From Neelides folsomi (lineage: Eukaryota; Arthropoda; Collembola; Neelipleona; Neelidae), in NCBI GenBank assembly GCA_034687125.1, contig JAQGBZ010000052.1:62001-126000 (forward strand): a stretch of 64,000 bases of DNA, read 5' to 3'. The position numbers were made by a program, and so were the translations under genes. Under the pieces are notes generated by a model that was not told the origin of the DNA, ran no database searches, and saw only the letters and a list, made by a program, of their open reading frames with translations. This document shows, in pieces, positions 30,601-42,532 of the stretch. Numbering within the stretch: the first letter of the stretch is position 1; each line of letters starts with the position of its first letter.

Positions 30601-32819
30601 ATATTGCACAACCGTCATTCGGTTAGTTGTGAGAGTTCCAGTCTTGTCAGAGCAAATGGCCGTAGCATTTCCCATCGTTTCACAAGCGTCAAGATGTCGA
30701 ACCAAATTATTGTCTTTCATCATTTTCTAATAAAAACCAAAATTTCAATTTTAATAAGATTTATAAATCTCACAGTCTAAAAAAATCTATTAAATTCGAT
30801 CGATTATTTCAATCGAGTAATTCAAATTCAAATGTTAAAAAATATTAAAATTATCAACTTTGACAGAATAGGCGAGAGCGATTGTGACAGCTAATGGAAG
30901 TCCTTCCGGAACAGCAACAACCAAAATGGTGATTCCAGTGATAAAAAAGTAAACAAACCGCTGAAGATGGGCAACTTCGAAATTGTGTTTTGGTTCCATC
31001 CCGTAAGTCTCAATGCTGAACCGAATGCACATGATGATAAATGTAAGCACAGCCGCCACAGTTCCTTTCATTATAAATTGTATATTTATTAAACTACTTA
31101 TTAAATTATGTTAAATTTGTCTTTAACCTTTGCCTTATAAGTAAATTAATTATTAATTAACATTCAAGATAAAATTCTCACCGGCATATCCAATTCGCAT
31201 AGCAAGGATGATGATCTTCGCTTGAAGAACAGACTTTTCGCTTTTTTCCTCTTTCTTATCTTTATTTTTGTCATCCCCGCCAAGATTTTGTCTCAAAGGA
31301 TCGTGAACTTTGTCGTCTTTGTCATCCTCCTCTGTGTCAATGGTCGACATGAGACTTTTCTGCTCTTCTTCATAAGTCAGTGGGATTCCCTTCTTCTTTT
31401 TGGCCTCTACAATTAAGAAATAATCAATTCATTAAAAATTCCAATAATTAGACATTTTAACAAGACTTAAGTTGTACATTTAAATATAATTGGGTATTTA
31501 TAGGTAGTTTATTATTTAACTCACTCTTTTCTTCTTGTTTCCTGTCTTTTTCTCCTCCATCGGTCGCCCCTAAAAGTGAAAAGATGATTCCGGCTTGGGA
31601 GCTCAATCCAACGGCAGCAATCACAGCCTTTCCACTCCCTTCCATGACGTGCGTTCCTGTTCAATTTTTCAGTAATAATTCTTATTTAAAGAAATGTTAA
31701 TTATTGTTTAAAGTTATAGATTGAGAAAGCGTTTATATAAACTTCAAATGCCAAATATAAATACCGGATAAAATCATGGGATTTCCATCTCCCTTTTTCA
31801 CATGATCAGATTCTCCGGTCAACGAGGACTCGTCAACTTTCAAATCGTTACTTTGAATTAAAATTCCATCGGCTGGAATTAAATCACCATATTTGACCTA
31901 AAAATGTTTAAATACTCGCGATCAATATAAATTCAGAGAAGTCATTTTCTCTGAATTTATATACTGAATTTATATTATATTGTCCAAGTATTGAACTTAC
32001 AATTAATATGCAACCAACATTTAAATAATTATTTAAACTATTTTGCTTAAATTCTTAGATTATTTGATAAACATAGAGTTTAACTATTAAACAACATTAA
32101 AAACTTGCAATCACACGGCTAAAATAATAGTTTGAAAAACGTTACTTGAATCACATCCCCAACGACGATATCCGCCACGTGAATTGTAATTGCTTTTCCT
32201 CCTCGGACGACTGCAAAGTTGTGATCTTTCTCAATTCTGCTCTGAAGACTTCTAAACTGCTTCTCCTTTTTGTAATCGTTAATGGAAGTGACTAATACGA
32301 CGAGGACGACGGCGACCATAATGGCCGCGGCTTCAATCCACCCGTCCTCATCTTCCTCTTCCCCGTGACCTCCAACACCTGTGAATCTCCCAATGGCCCA
32401 CAGGATGATCGACACAATGGAAGCAATGATTAAAATAATAAGAGTTCGATCTTGAACGGCTTCCCACACGAGCATTAAAAAAGACTTTGATTCCTTCGGC
32501 GGAATGTAATTTCGACCAAAGGCTTTTCTCCTCCTTGTTAAATCTTCTTCACTTCCATCCAAACCTTTTAATCAATGACAATTAAATTAAACCACCGTTA
32601 AGCAAATTAATTAAATCATTTTAGCTTTACATTAATTTAGCTTGTTTTACTACAAGTTATTTAATTGTAATTAATTAATTAACCATTGATTGGAGAGACT
32701 TTGAGCTTGGTGCAAATGCCTTGTACTCCTCCTTGTTCTTTGACTCTGTCACTTGCTTCTGCTTCTTTCAGCTCCATCATCTCCTTGAGCTCTCCCAAGG
32801 TATACCCGAACTCACTCAT
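27699..32819 (-). CDS. PMCA: Plasma-membrane Ca2+-transporting ATPase (PMCA, P2B)
   Basis: Exports Ca2+ across the plasma membrane. Fourteen coding exons in phase: 32819-32684, 32564-32146, 31897-31765, 31656-31525, 31406-31182, 31064-30859, 30726-30481, 30360-30122, 29977-29371, 29226-29020, 28873-28675, 28561-28359, 28271-28132, 28014-27699; 1135 residues. Motifs: LTGES (actuator), VPEGLPLAV (M4), SDKTGT with phospho-Asp444, [27 protein letters not shown] (hinge), LWVNLIMDT (M6) and [11 protein letters not shown] charged insert ([23 protein letters not shown]) lies in the second cytoplasmic loop, as in other P2B pumps. The acceptor at 32826 just before the ATG marks a spliced 5' UTR whose exon ends at 32937. 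The tail after M10 is short and Pro/Ser/Lys-rich, with two RKQSAS motifs (PKA-like sites) and without the usual RGQILWFRGLNRIQTQ calmodulin-binding segment. Confidence 0.95.
31927..31962. repeat. Perfect hairpin in PMCA intron
   Basis: Arms of at least 13 bases (ATAAATTCAGAGA and its complement) around a short loop, inside the intron between exons 2 and 3. Possibly a small foldback insertion; no effect on splice sites. Confidence 0.7.
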
Positions 32820-34172
32820 TTTCTCCTGCACAAATTAAAGACTTTCATTCACTTTCCGCGTTGAGACCAAATATAGCTGAATTGAAAATTAATTGTAAAT
32901 ACAAGAACTTTAAATTAAGATAAAATTTGAACTTACCGATTTGATATTTACAATTCCTAGTTAATGATTAAATGATTAATTAAGGAAGGCCTGAGAAAGG
33001 CCACGTGGTGTAAAAAACCCTCCTTCGGTGAATCTTCAACTTTCACTTATCCAACTACACAGTAAATTTTTGATGGTCATCATGCATGTATTCAATAAAT
33101 TTCAATCAGCAAAATATTTTATTTATTATTTCCATTCAATTTCATAAGCTTTAATCACGTTACTTCGGAGACTCATTTTAAATTTTCCATTCTCGAAGCC
33201 GTTTATTTTCATATAAAAAGTATGCATTTTAGTTTTATGCGAGCATGAGGATAGTTGGAGAAATGCTAGTGCTAGTTTCTAAATCTTGCGCAAATTAGCA
33301 AATACATTTAAACTTAAATTCAACGTTTTTGTATTTCATCCATGTTCATGATATTTTTCGATTACAAATTGAATACGATTAACTTATTAACTTATATTTA
33401 TTAAAAATACAATACATGGAAAAGAAAATATAGGTGTATTTGTAATTATATATGACTATGAGAATGCATGCTTAACCTTTTATGTTATTTTAATACGGAT
33501 TTGAATCAGTTGTATGTTCATGTTCAGCTAAATCGGAACAACTAAATATGTATTGCCAGCCTTCATTGTAAGCTTCAATGAAAATTTAAACAATTGAATT
33601 TCAATTGAATGAGTGATCCATTGGCAAATGGACATATATCATGCGAGATTGGATGTTAAATTAACTTTTTTGATAGTAGTGTAGAAAATCATTTATATAC
33701 CTTAATTAACCCGTATTTATATTTCATTTAATACACAATACAACTAAAATGATTCTGATTTACTTTTTAAACCTTTAAAATGGATTTGAAAGAATGTTTA
33801 TTTATATACACGCATCCTTTAATCATTGAATAAAAAAATAAACTTGGATTTAATGCGAAATACAATCTGTATGAAATGTCCTGATACTTAATAGATCAAA
33901 TTATTAAAGGCTATTCATGATTTATAAAATTATAAATTTTTAGTTATACTATTCATACTATTACTTATTAACTTAAATGTTACATAAGCTATAAAATATA
34001 ATAGTTTTACTTTTGATAGAACCTTTTAATGCAAGTATGAAATGGCTTTATTTCTCTACAAAAGAAATTGAGTATAAAATAGACAAATATTCAGAATCAA
34101 ATTCATTTCATTTCCGAATTCAGACTCAATAAGTTCATTTGAATTAAAGTTCAAATATCACTTTGTTTCAAA
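32820..34172. other. Divergent intergenic region PMCA / OBP-like A
   Basis: Contains the PMCA 5' UTR intron (32936-32826) and leader exon ending at 32937, then about 1.1 kb of AT-rich DNA up to the first OBP-like gene. Apart from the TATA element annotated separately nothing is recognised. Confidence 0.45.
34073..34080 (+). promoter_or_regulatory. TATA box of OBP-like gene A
   Basis: TATAAAAT at 34073-34080, in the context TATAAAATAGA, 93 bp before the start codon at 34173. The same 11-mer context recurs upstream of the two-domain gene at 44726, the first ORF-proximal element there. Shared sequence in paralogues supports a core promoter. Confidence 0.55.
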
Positions 34173-35347
34173 ATGTCGCAAGTAACTTTGAATTCGCTTA
34201 CTTACGCGTTTGTTTTTGGACTTTGTTTAACCGTAATAAAACATTTTATACATTACTTATATACATAAGATACTAAACTTAAGTAAATTCACCATTAATC
34301 AATTTTAGCAAATAACTATATGTATAGTATAAAAAATATAAGATAGGTAAATAAGTCTGTATAATAATAATTAGTAATAATGTAGATTAGATTAGCTATA
34401 AAGTTTACATCTTTTACTTGTATTTTTGTATGAATTAATTTTTGTTTTGTTTAAGAATTAGTAATTATATAAAAAAGTATAGTCTTCTATAAATGTTTTT
34501 TTCTTCAGATTGTACAATCAGGATGTAACGGGAAACAACAATGTGACGGGGAAGATTTTGTTAAATCTGACGCTCAAATGGAGGCGATGGAGGAATGCTC
34601 CAATGATCTTAAAATTACAGACAAAAAAGAAATGTTTAAACACCCAGTATGGAATAATTATTAAAATGTTCGTTCTACAATTTAATAAAAAATATTAATT
34701 AGCCTTTTTAATTTTTTAGTGTTTCGAATTGTGTAAATTGACCAAACTTGAAGTGGTAAGATTTTCATGCAAATTATCTTTCAAACTCAATTATTCATTT
34801 CCAGACTAAAATTTTCGCTTAAAGTTATATTGTAATATTAAACATGTAATTAAGATCAAAATAAATTTTTTAAGATTTAATATTTTTTCCATAGATTGTT
34901 GAAGGAAAAATCGGAGATGATGGTCTCAATACCATGGCTGAATCATTTCCAGCAAAAAATCAAGAAGCTATCAAACAGATTTTTAAAGATTGTGGAACTA
35001 ATAATCGTAAAATACTTATTTAATCTCATCATATCATTTTAGCATAATTTAAAATATTGCAATACTTTTAGAGCAATGCAATAATGGCTTGTATTTAATA
35101 AGTGTTCATTTAATCAAATAATTTATGGAACCGTTATTAATACTATTCTAGCTGGGCCATACAGCATGGACGATTCTTCTTGCTCTTCTTTCCAGAGCTT
35201 TAGAAAATGCATGTGGGACGGAATCAAGGATGTAAGTTAATCCATTAAACATGAACCAATTATTTATTATTTTATAAAGTGATAACAATGGTTGGTTTAA
35301 AATGGAATTAATTAATGTTTTAGGTCTGCAAATGGAAAAAGCAATAG
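34173..35347 (+). CDS. Odorant-binding-protein-like (PBP/GOBP-type) protein A
   Basis: Predicted secreted helical carrier of small hydrophobic ligands. Six exons in phase: 34173-34232, 34509-34646, 34720-34755, 34895-35006, 35152-35231, 35324-35347; 149 residues. Exon 1 encodes the signal peptide (hydrophobic AFVFGLCLT). The mature part shows the OBP order: MEECSND (C1), CFELC (C2-x3-C3, its own 12-codon exon), KDCGTNN (C4), DSSCSSFQSFRKC (C5-x8-C6). It adds a Cys near the N terminus (QCDGEDF) and one eight residues after C6 (VCKWKK), a possible fourth disulfide. A further Cys (GCNG) is unique to this copy. KIGDDG after C3 is the usual acidic turn of OBPs. First gene of a same-strand array; exon sizes and phases match the paralogues downstream. 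Ligand unknown; chemosensory use is inference. Confidence 0.75.
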
Positions 35348-35940
35348 ATTCACTTCATCTCCATCATTAATTACAATAAATGTTATTCCATTAAGTAAAA
35401 TCTGTTCTTAAATGTATTATCTAATGAACTATCTATACTCTATGAATTCTTCAATGAACTTACACATAACTATCAAACCCAATAAATTAAACGGTCTATA
35501 AATTGTTTCCACTTATTTGTTTAATATAGGTTTCATTTACTTTATACATCTTACATGTGTTTCCATTTACATCTTGTATGTATCTATTAGCTTAAACGTT
35601 AAGATTTTCCTTAATATTCCTAGTTCCTACATAAGTGTTTCTCAAATATCTTATACTTTATAATCTATAATAATATCTTTATAATTTAAATTCTATTCAA
35701 TGTAGAACTATTTAGAATGTAAAATGTAGGGTTTGATCTTCGAACCTGTAAACATTACTTGATATTAATGAATACGCAATTAAATAAAGATGATCAAATT
35801 GTTGAATATCTAGTAAAGTTTAACTTAATTGTCAAATAACACATGACATCACATGTCATTTCGTAAAATGTTATTTATATTATAAAACTAAACTTTATTT
35901 ATGTAGAGTACTAAATATGATTCATATTGTAGGATACATA

Positions 35941-35965
35941 CAGGGTGTGTCTAAAGTCGTTTCCG
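35941..35965 (+). mobile_element. Solo Tc1/mariner-like terminal sequence
   Basis: CAGGGTGTGTCTAAAGTCG preceded by TA is the typical start of mariner-type terminal inverted repeats. I found no matching inverted end within the next kilobase, so this looks like a remnant. Confidence 0.45.
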
Positions 35966-35999
35966 ATTTCTAATCTTGTATAATATTATACATTTTGAG

Positions 36000-36190
36000 C
36001 AAATAATATGATGTGAGTTTATGGCTGAGAAAGAGATAATGAAGGAAATTGGATCTTTGAACCAATGATGTGGATGATTCATTAGGGAAGTGGAGATTAC
36101 ATATGGGGTAGATTGTGATTTAATTATCAGATAATTGAGGATTTGAGTTTGAATGAACCAGCAACCAACGTTGAATATCTTGATCATTAA
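36000..36190. repeat. Diverged block repeated at about 49035-49265
   Basis: Shares AATGAAGGAAATT-GATCTTT, GTGGATGA-TC, GATAATTGAGGA, GGAGTTTG-like and ACCAACGTT blocks in the same order with the 49 kb copy. The two copies sit on either side of the array from gene B onward. May be an old segmental duplication or a duplicated promoter or leader. Confidence 0.55.
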
Positions 36191-36339
36191 AATTAAGTTG
36201 ATGATTAGTGATTAATGAGGAGGAAAACTCATTTAGTTTTGATCTTTAATTGTCTTAGGAGATTTTGGATCATCTCTGGATCCATCATCTGGGTTTCTCA
36301 CTTAAATATCTTAATAAATATTTTAAACTCCGTTCAATC

Positions 36340-36528
36340 GGTCTTATTCATGAATATTTGCTGAGCAAATGCCTAAGTTAGGATTTGCTGAGCAAGATGC
36401 GTAAGTTACGCAAATTGGAATTCACTAAACTTTTATGCTAAGCCAATTTTTCTTTCGTGAATTACTTTAGGCAAAATCGCCATTTTGTTTTTGCTGAGCA
36501 TTTGCCTAAATCGTTAGTGAATAAGGCC
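36340..36528. mobile_element. MITE-like inverted-repeat element
   Basis: Left end GGTCTTATTCATGAATATTT and right end, inverted, GGCCTTATTCACTAACGATT; the similarity continues inward through TTTGCTGAGCAAATGCCTAA and its counterpart. About 189 bp, no coding capacity. Target-site duplication unclear. Confidence 0.55.
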
Positions 36529-36576
36529 GAATGTAAATAGTAAAGATAACAAAAAGTTACTATAAATGGAACCGTA

Positions 36577-36596
36577 TACGGACTCACGAGTCCGTA
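36577..36596. repeat. Perfect short palindrome
   Basis: TACGGACTC-AC-GAGTCCGTA, nine-base arms around two bases. Function unknown; may be a chance or transposon-derived hairpin. Confidence 0.7.
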
Positions 36597-37251
36597 CATA
36601 GGAAGGTCAAAAAATTTAAATTGTACAAAGTTCAATGTGAGGTAAACGAATCCAATGATTTTTGTCTTTATATTAAATCCATTTGATATATTCAAAAGAA
36701 AACAAAAAGGGGCAATTTATTTCCTTTTGTAAATATCATTCACCTAATTGAATAATAACGAAGTATGTACTTCCATGTTATTTACCATACTCTCATACAT
36801 CTCCTATGCAAAACTAAAAAATATATAAGGAATTACTTTTATATAAAATTTAAGCACCCAAAGACATTCAACATTTTTCATTAACAAATTTGCATGCATC
36901 ATGCAATACTTAAACTCTTTTAAATATTATTTTATATAATATAACATTTTTAAAATTACTAATTGGTTTAACAAGCAAAGGTCAACTTTTATTAAATTTT
37001 ATTTTGACAAACTAAGTTGCGATTTGATTATAAAATTCTATTAATTCTATTAAAACACGCATCATCTATTAATTGAAACGTTTTCATTATAAAATTTTAA
37101 ATATACCAAGGATTATTATAAAAATAATAATTCTTAATAGCGATATTTAAATTGTTTAAAATTATAAAACTTGCTACAATTTTTATAGTAGGACACTATA
37201 ATAAAATATAAAGACGAAGTAACTTAATTTATTTAATATTTTGATTTTAAA

Positions 37252-38347
37252 ATGTTAAAAATCTCTTCAACATATTTGGTTTGTTTGGCTTTGACCTTAG
37301 GACTTTTTTTCACCGTAATAAAAATAAGAGAAAATAATTTACAAATTATTTCAAATAAAGATGAATACATTAATAGAGCATCAATTAATAAAATAAAATG
37401 CAAAAAATTTTTTTCACAGGTTGTTGCTTCTGATAAATGTGCCGGAGAAGATTTTCCTGAAGATGCTTCTGACAGTTATATTAAAGCTGAAAATGATTGC
37501 ATCAAAGATCTTGGTATTAAGGAAGATGATAATAGTGAACATCCCGTAAGTCCCAAGCAATTTATGAATGTACCATTGATTGATAGTTATAGTTAGGTAA
37601 TGGTTATGATAATATCTCATTTAAAAATGTGTATGAAATACTTAATTATAATTGTCTAACGGACTAAAATTTACAATGTATTTAAACAGACTTATTTAAA
37701 TATTTGACAGTGTTATTTCACTTGTATAGAACACAAATTGGAAATAGTAAGTAAAATATTTAAATATTGAATTTAATAAAAAGGTTTATAATAAATTAAC
37801 TACAATTTTCACTCAATAGTTCGGAAAAGACGGAAAAGTTAATGCAAAAGCAGTAGAAACCGAGTTGTCATATTTTTTCCCCAAAAAAGTTCAAAAAAGT
37901 TTTATAAAGAGTTTTGTAGATTGTGGGACTAAATGTAAGAGTAAAACCTATTATTTATATTAAATTTTTTGTGTAAGTTAAAATGAAGGATTACAACTAT
38001 TTTTTTGTTAAATTCAATTGTACTTTTATTAAAGATAAATGATATTAAGTGATTTCTTTTTAATGTATTTCAGATCCAGTAATATTCAAAAACAATGATT
38101 GTTCTTCCAGTGAGAATTTTGAAAACTGCTATATCGATAAACTCTATGATGTAATTTGAATATAAAACAAATCTAATAATAAGATTGATATAAAAATTAA
38201 AAATGTAAAATAATGTTTATACATAATCTAAAACGAGTTAATGTTAATGGGTAACATTTATCATAAATGAGAAAATTAAATTAAATCTATGTAATGTTAA
38301 TTTTGCTTTATTATTTTTTTTAGATTTGCAAGTGGAAGAAGGAATAA
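37252..38347 (+). CDS. Odorant-binding-protein-like protein B
   Basis: Second member of the array, the cleanest copy. Six exons in phase: 37252-37314, 37420-37545, 37711-37746, 37820-37934, 38074-38150, 38324-38347; 146 residues. Signal peptide in exon 1 (YLVCLALTLGLFF). Cysteines: KCAGEDF (extra N-terminal), NDCIKDLG (C1), CYFTC (C2-x3-C3), DCGTK (C4), DCSSSENFENC (C5-x8-C6), ICKWKK (extra, eight residues after C6). The segment CIEHKLEIFGKDGKVNAKAV is a typical OBP C3 helix and turn. Exon-1 donor GTAATAAAA is the same as in the other copies. Predicted secreted ligand carrier; ligand unknown. It could instead belong to a related OBP-like family of non-insect arthropods. Confidence 0.78.
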
Positions 38348-38803
38348 GAAAAATTACAAAATTGTAATTGCATAATGAACTTTATGATAAAATTAAGAAC
38401 TTTTATTAGAACTTTTATTTAAATATTCCTTCATTTTATCATTTTTATCAATAACTTATTCGTAGACAATCGTTCGAGTATTTTATTCTTAATCATTGGA
38501 AGTTATCAAGCGTACCATAAATTTATATCATTTTAACTCTTATTTATTTAAAATTAAGAAAATGACTAATAAATATGACATTATCTAAAAATAAGACTTC
38601 AATAAAAATTTTATTCATAAGGTTTCTTATATCCATTTAGCATTATAAATGCGTTAACCACGGAATAAATTTTAATATTAATTTCGTAACATATGATATG
38701 CTTATTGCTTTTTTAGGAGAAACAACGTTAATTGAATCTTAATTATTATACAATTAAACAAAATATAAGATAAAAATATTTATATTGTACATACAATATA
38801 GTC

Positions 38804-38908
38804 CGCGATAATTTAAAGATTGCCCGACAGAATTTGAGGGTTGCCTTTCATATTATAAAGGTTGCCTCTTTAAATATTAATATTGCCAGTTAAAATATGG
38901 AGCTTGCC
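38804..38908. repeat. Five TTGCC motifs spaced exactly 21 bp
   Basis: TTGCC starts at 38820, 38841, 38862, 38883 and 38904. The spacers are AT-rich and strongly diverged while the pentamer and the spacing are kept exactly. It abuts the Tc1 relic and may be part of that element. Confidence 0.7.
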
Positions 38909-39113
38909 CCATCCAATTGAGAATCTTTGGGGTTATCTCACTCGCAAACTTTACGAAAACAGTAAAGTTTATGCCAAAGTCATTGAGCTTCAGACTGCGT
39001 TGGAGCGAGCGTGGCGTGAAATCCCCGAAAACCTGCTTCAAACTTTGGCTGATTGAATTGAGAATCGAATTTTCGCTTTAATTCATCAAAATGGAAGACC
39101 AATTAAATATTAA
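38907..39113 (+). pseudogene. Tc1-type transposase, C-terminal relic
   Basis: Reads HPIENLWGYLTRKLYENSK, then TALERAWREIPENLLQTLAD, a stop (TGA, 39054-39056), then IENRIFALIHQNGRPIKY and a stop. This is the C terminus of a Tc1-family DDE transposase (consensus NPIENLWG...W..IP...L..L..S...R....I...G...KY). The upstream catalytic parts are missing, so the element is dead. Confidence 0.85.
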
Positions 39114-39712
39114 ACCTAAATTTTAATTTTAATCACCATAATTAAGCAAAGTGATTATTCGAATGAGCGATTTGAATGTAACAATTTTCCATTAATTAAT
39201 TATTATAAAACAATCGATTTTCCAATATGTCATTTCGTTACGTTGCTCAATTTCATTTCAAATGATAAATATAATATACAAATTTTGAGTAAAAATTTAT
39301 ACATGAAGTGGTACATGAAGTTCATGAGGATCTGGACCTGGACAACTATTTGTAAGAAGCCATAAAATATATGTTTGCTCTCTTTTTCACACGAATTATT
39401 TATTATATCCATTTATTCAATTCAGATAGTTTACAAAATCTGATCTTCAATATCCTTTGACTTGAACCGGATATCCGCTGTTTCATAATTAATGCGTGAT
39501 AATAATTTTAAGGATGAAAGATTTGTAAATTCTATAAAAATATAATAAAGGATAGAATTATATCAATTAACTACTTATTACTACCTGCATATATAAATAC
39601 TCCAAAAGGTTAAAATAATATATAAGTATTTTTTTTAAAAACGCTGACTGTTTGTTTATATATTCCAAATACCAAGTAATATACGAGTAGATAAAATACC
39701 TAAGACTTAAAA

Positions 39713-40750
39713 ATGTCAAAGTTTTTTTCTTTGGCCATTTGCTTTATTTTAGCTTCGGAACTCTTTTCAATTGTAATAAACTAAAAGATAATTTAGGATT
39801 CTAAAAAATAATGCTCATTAATTAAAAATACGATTTTTTATTAGAATGTTGCCTTTGAAGACAAATGCGATGGGGAGGCCTTTCCCCCCAGATCTTCTAA
39901 AAGACTTGACGAAGTTCAAAAAGAATGCGATGAAGAAAACAAAAATCACAAGTTTGACTCAATGGCAAGACTATAAATCAACTTATTATCAAATATTAAA
40001 TTCTTTTAATTATGCCTCAAGATACATTGAGAATTGCATTAATAAATTATTATTTTAATTATTTTACAGTGTGTAAATTCGTGTATATATAGTAAATTAG
40101 GAATAGTAAGCTAATAAATCTTAACTATTAAATCAATTACAATAATATAATAAAAATAATAAAATAATATTAAATTGCTTATTTCAATGAATTCAATGAA
40201 TTATAAATATTATTAATTTTTTGAATATTAAAGTTTGGGACTAATGGAAAAATTAACAGACAAGCTGTGGCCGATGGGTACGGATATCAATTTCCAAATA
40301 AATTCAAAGAAGATCTTATCTATGCATTTGTTGACTGTGGAACTCAATGTAAGACATTTATAATTAATTAAATTAATAATTCAATCTTTAGCAATTCTTA
40401 ATATATTTAAATGAGCAATTACTAAAATAATCATTTTATCTGTTATCTGTTATAAAATATATACCTAAATTAATTTTAACATTAGTTTTGCATTTTTACT
40501 ACAATGTTTAACAAAAATTATTAATTAATTTTCAATATAATTTGCTATAAACCATATTAATTTCAGTTCCAGTCACATTTAATGATGACGAATGCTCTTC
40601 TAATGAAAAATTTAATAACTGTTTCATTATTGAATTAGAAAAGGTATTTTAAAATTTAAAATAAAAATGTGTAAATAAATTTTTACATAATAAAATGTTT
40701 TATAATATTAACAGATTTGTAAATGGCCAAAGAAAAATAGAAGAAATTAA
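39713..40750 (+). CDS. Odorant-binding-protein-like protein C, with a GC-AG intron
   Basis: Third member of the array. Six exons: 39713-39772, 39845-39964, 40070-40105, 40234-40348, 40567-40643, 40715-40750; 147 residues. Signal peptide in exon 1 (SLAICFILASELFS). Cysteines: KCDGEAF, KECDEEN (C1), CVNSC (C2-x3-C3), DCGTQ (C4), ECSSNEKFNNC (C5-x8-C6), ICKWPKK. Exon 2 can only be joined to the next exon in phase by using GCAAGA at 39965 as a 5' splice site (ATG|GCAAGA), a GC-AG intron; the nearest GT would put the CxxxC exon out of frame. The longer open frame at 39846-40058 is in a different phase and ignores these cysteines. If the GC site is not used the gene would be a pseudogene. Confidence 0.68.
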
Positions 40751-42532
40751 CAATGGAGTTCATTGTAATATTAAATGAAATATTATGTTTTGTGTATATT
40801 ATGAATAAAAAATGGGCTGTAATCACTTGTGTACAAAATTGGGCTGATGCTTAAGTTTAAATATTTATGTTTTGCAAAAGATTTCCTTTATGAAATTTTA
40901 CTAATCGGCTCGTTGATGTCTGTACTATTGATGATATAAATTGCAGAGTTCATATATTTTTAAAAAAACTTATTAAAAATCGACCCATGCGGGTCTTTAT
41001 AGCATGGGATTACATAGGGATGGAACATTTAAACCACCTTTAAAAATGTTTTGCAAAACATTTACAATGAATACATTATCGAATTATAAGGGTAAAATAT
41101 TCTATTTTCATATATCCAAATTACAGCTTTCATATATTTTTAGTTTTAAATATAATTAAGCATTTGTTAATATAATTAAGCATAAAAGTCATAAAATACC
41201 CAAATATGAGTGCTTGGTAACATTGTTGTAAACAATGAGCACTTTTCCAATTTTGAAAAATGAAAAATTATTTTTTCATTTTTCAATTCAATCATGCCGC
41301 ATAGTTTTTGGGTCAAAGTCCAGGACGCGGGCCTGTTTCGGGCAATGGTTGCCCTTTTGTTTTAAGCGTATCACCTCATCAAATAAGGTGTTTCGTTTAA
41401 ATCCAAAAGAAATTGGCACACGGAAGGTAGTTTGCATACAATGTTGGACGTTCTTTTCCCTCAAATTGAAGAACTTCTTTTCTCAAGGTGAAAAAGGACA
41501 ACGTTCAGTTTTGAATCAATGACCATTCGGTGAATAAAATTACCATACTTTTAATCATGTTATACCAAAAGTCATTTAAATGAATATTATTGAATAAAAT
41601 AATTAATAATTTTTTATAAACATATAAGGAAAAGTTTGAAAGGCGTAAATCGAAAAAGCGAAAGTGAAGATGCAAAAAAAATGATAAAAGGGCAAAGCAG
41701 CATTTATTAATTGTTGTGAGATACTTTTTAATAAATTATTATCTATGTTAAAATACACATTAAATTAAATATTTCATTCATTTAATTATTAAATATTTAT
41801 AATAGGATGAAAATGTTCAGCGTGTCGATTTCGAGGCTTCTCATGGGCATTTAGGGAAGGAACATTCCGCTTTACTCTTCGCATCTGGGAAAAAAACGTC
41901 AGAACGATGAAGAAAAAGGACCGTTTATCATGATTCAAAGTATGACCGGCGTGCCAAGTGTGAATCTCAAAGTTTGAATTTCCACTGTTTCATTACAAAA
42001 GTCGTGGCTTAAAGTTTTAAACACATACGGGGTATTTTCTACTTATTATTTTACATACATACAAAATATGTACAAATTGTAAAATTATTAACTTAATACA
42101 TATTATCATGCTGTTTAATTTTATATTTTAATCAATTCAGATCAATATTTCTTCTGAATATTTCTTTATAAAGTCTAAGGAAATTGAAGGGAATTTGAGT
42201 GAAAAAGTTGAAAAAATGATGTCGAAATTCAAATCTCAGCATTGCATTAATCTCTACATACTGCGGAAAGTCCAATGCGAATTGCACACTTCCCCATTTC
42301 AATTTGACACTTCAAAACCTTCCACATCAGCGTCGTTTTACAAGCATGAAGCACTGCAAAAGAATTTAATGAATTGTGTGGGAATTCATTCACAATTTAA
42401 ATCAAATTTAGCAAGGTTTTTGATTGATTATAATTAAATTACACATTTTAATTAATAATTAATACTAATGTTTTAAGCTAAAATAATTGACTAACTCTAT
42501 TTTAAAATTCAGTTATTAAATTATTCTTTTAG
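40751..42532. other. Spacer C-D, unassigned reading frames
   Basis: Two plus-strand frames, 41235-41522 (95 residues, no family) and 42195-42437 (80 residues, several Cys/His, no family recognised). The second lies directly before the transposase relic and could be an exon of the same element or of a lost host gene. The 41.8-42.0 kb part is less AT-rich but not open. This is where the front exons of OBP-like remnant D should have been; I could not find them. Confidence 0.4.

Larger units (their letters stand above)
35348..37251. other. Spacer A-B with transposon debris
   Basis: AT-rich. Contains a mariner-like terminus at 35941, a block repeated near 49 kb, a MITE-like inverted repeat at 36340-36528 and a palindrome at 36577-36596, listed separately. 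No gene seen. Confidence 0.45.
38348..39712. other. Spacer B-C with a repeat and a Tc1 relic
   Basis: AT-rich spacer. Holds a phased 21-bp repeat (38804-38908) and the end of a Tc1-type transposase (38907-39113), listed separately; otherwise featureless. Confidence 0.45.

Noticed and set aside
39846-40058. 70-residue plus-strand frame in OBP-like gene C
   Set aside because: It is one base out of phase with the cysteine-bearing frame and runs into the intron; the conserved reading is 39845-39964.
41235-41522. 95-residue plus-strand frame
   Set aside because: No similarity recognised, no splice signals in a useful phase, in a region of transposon debris.
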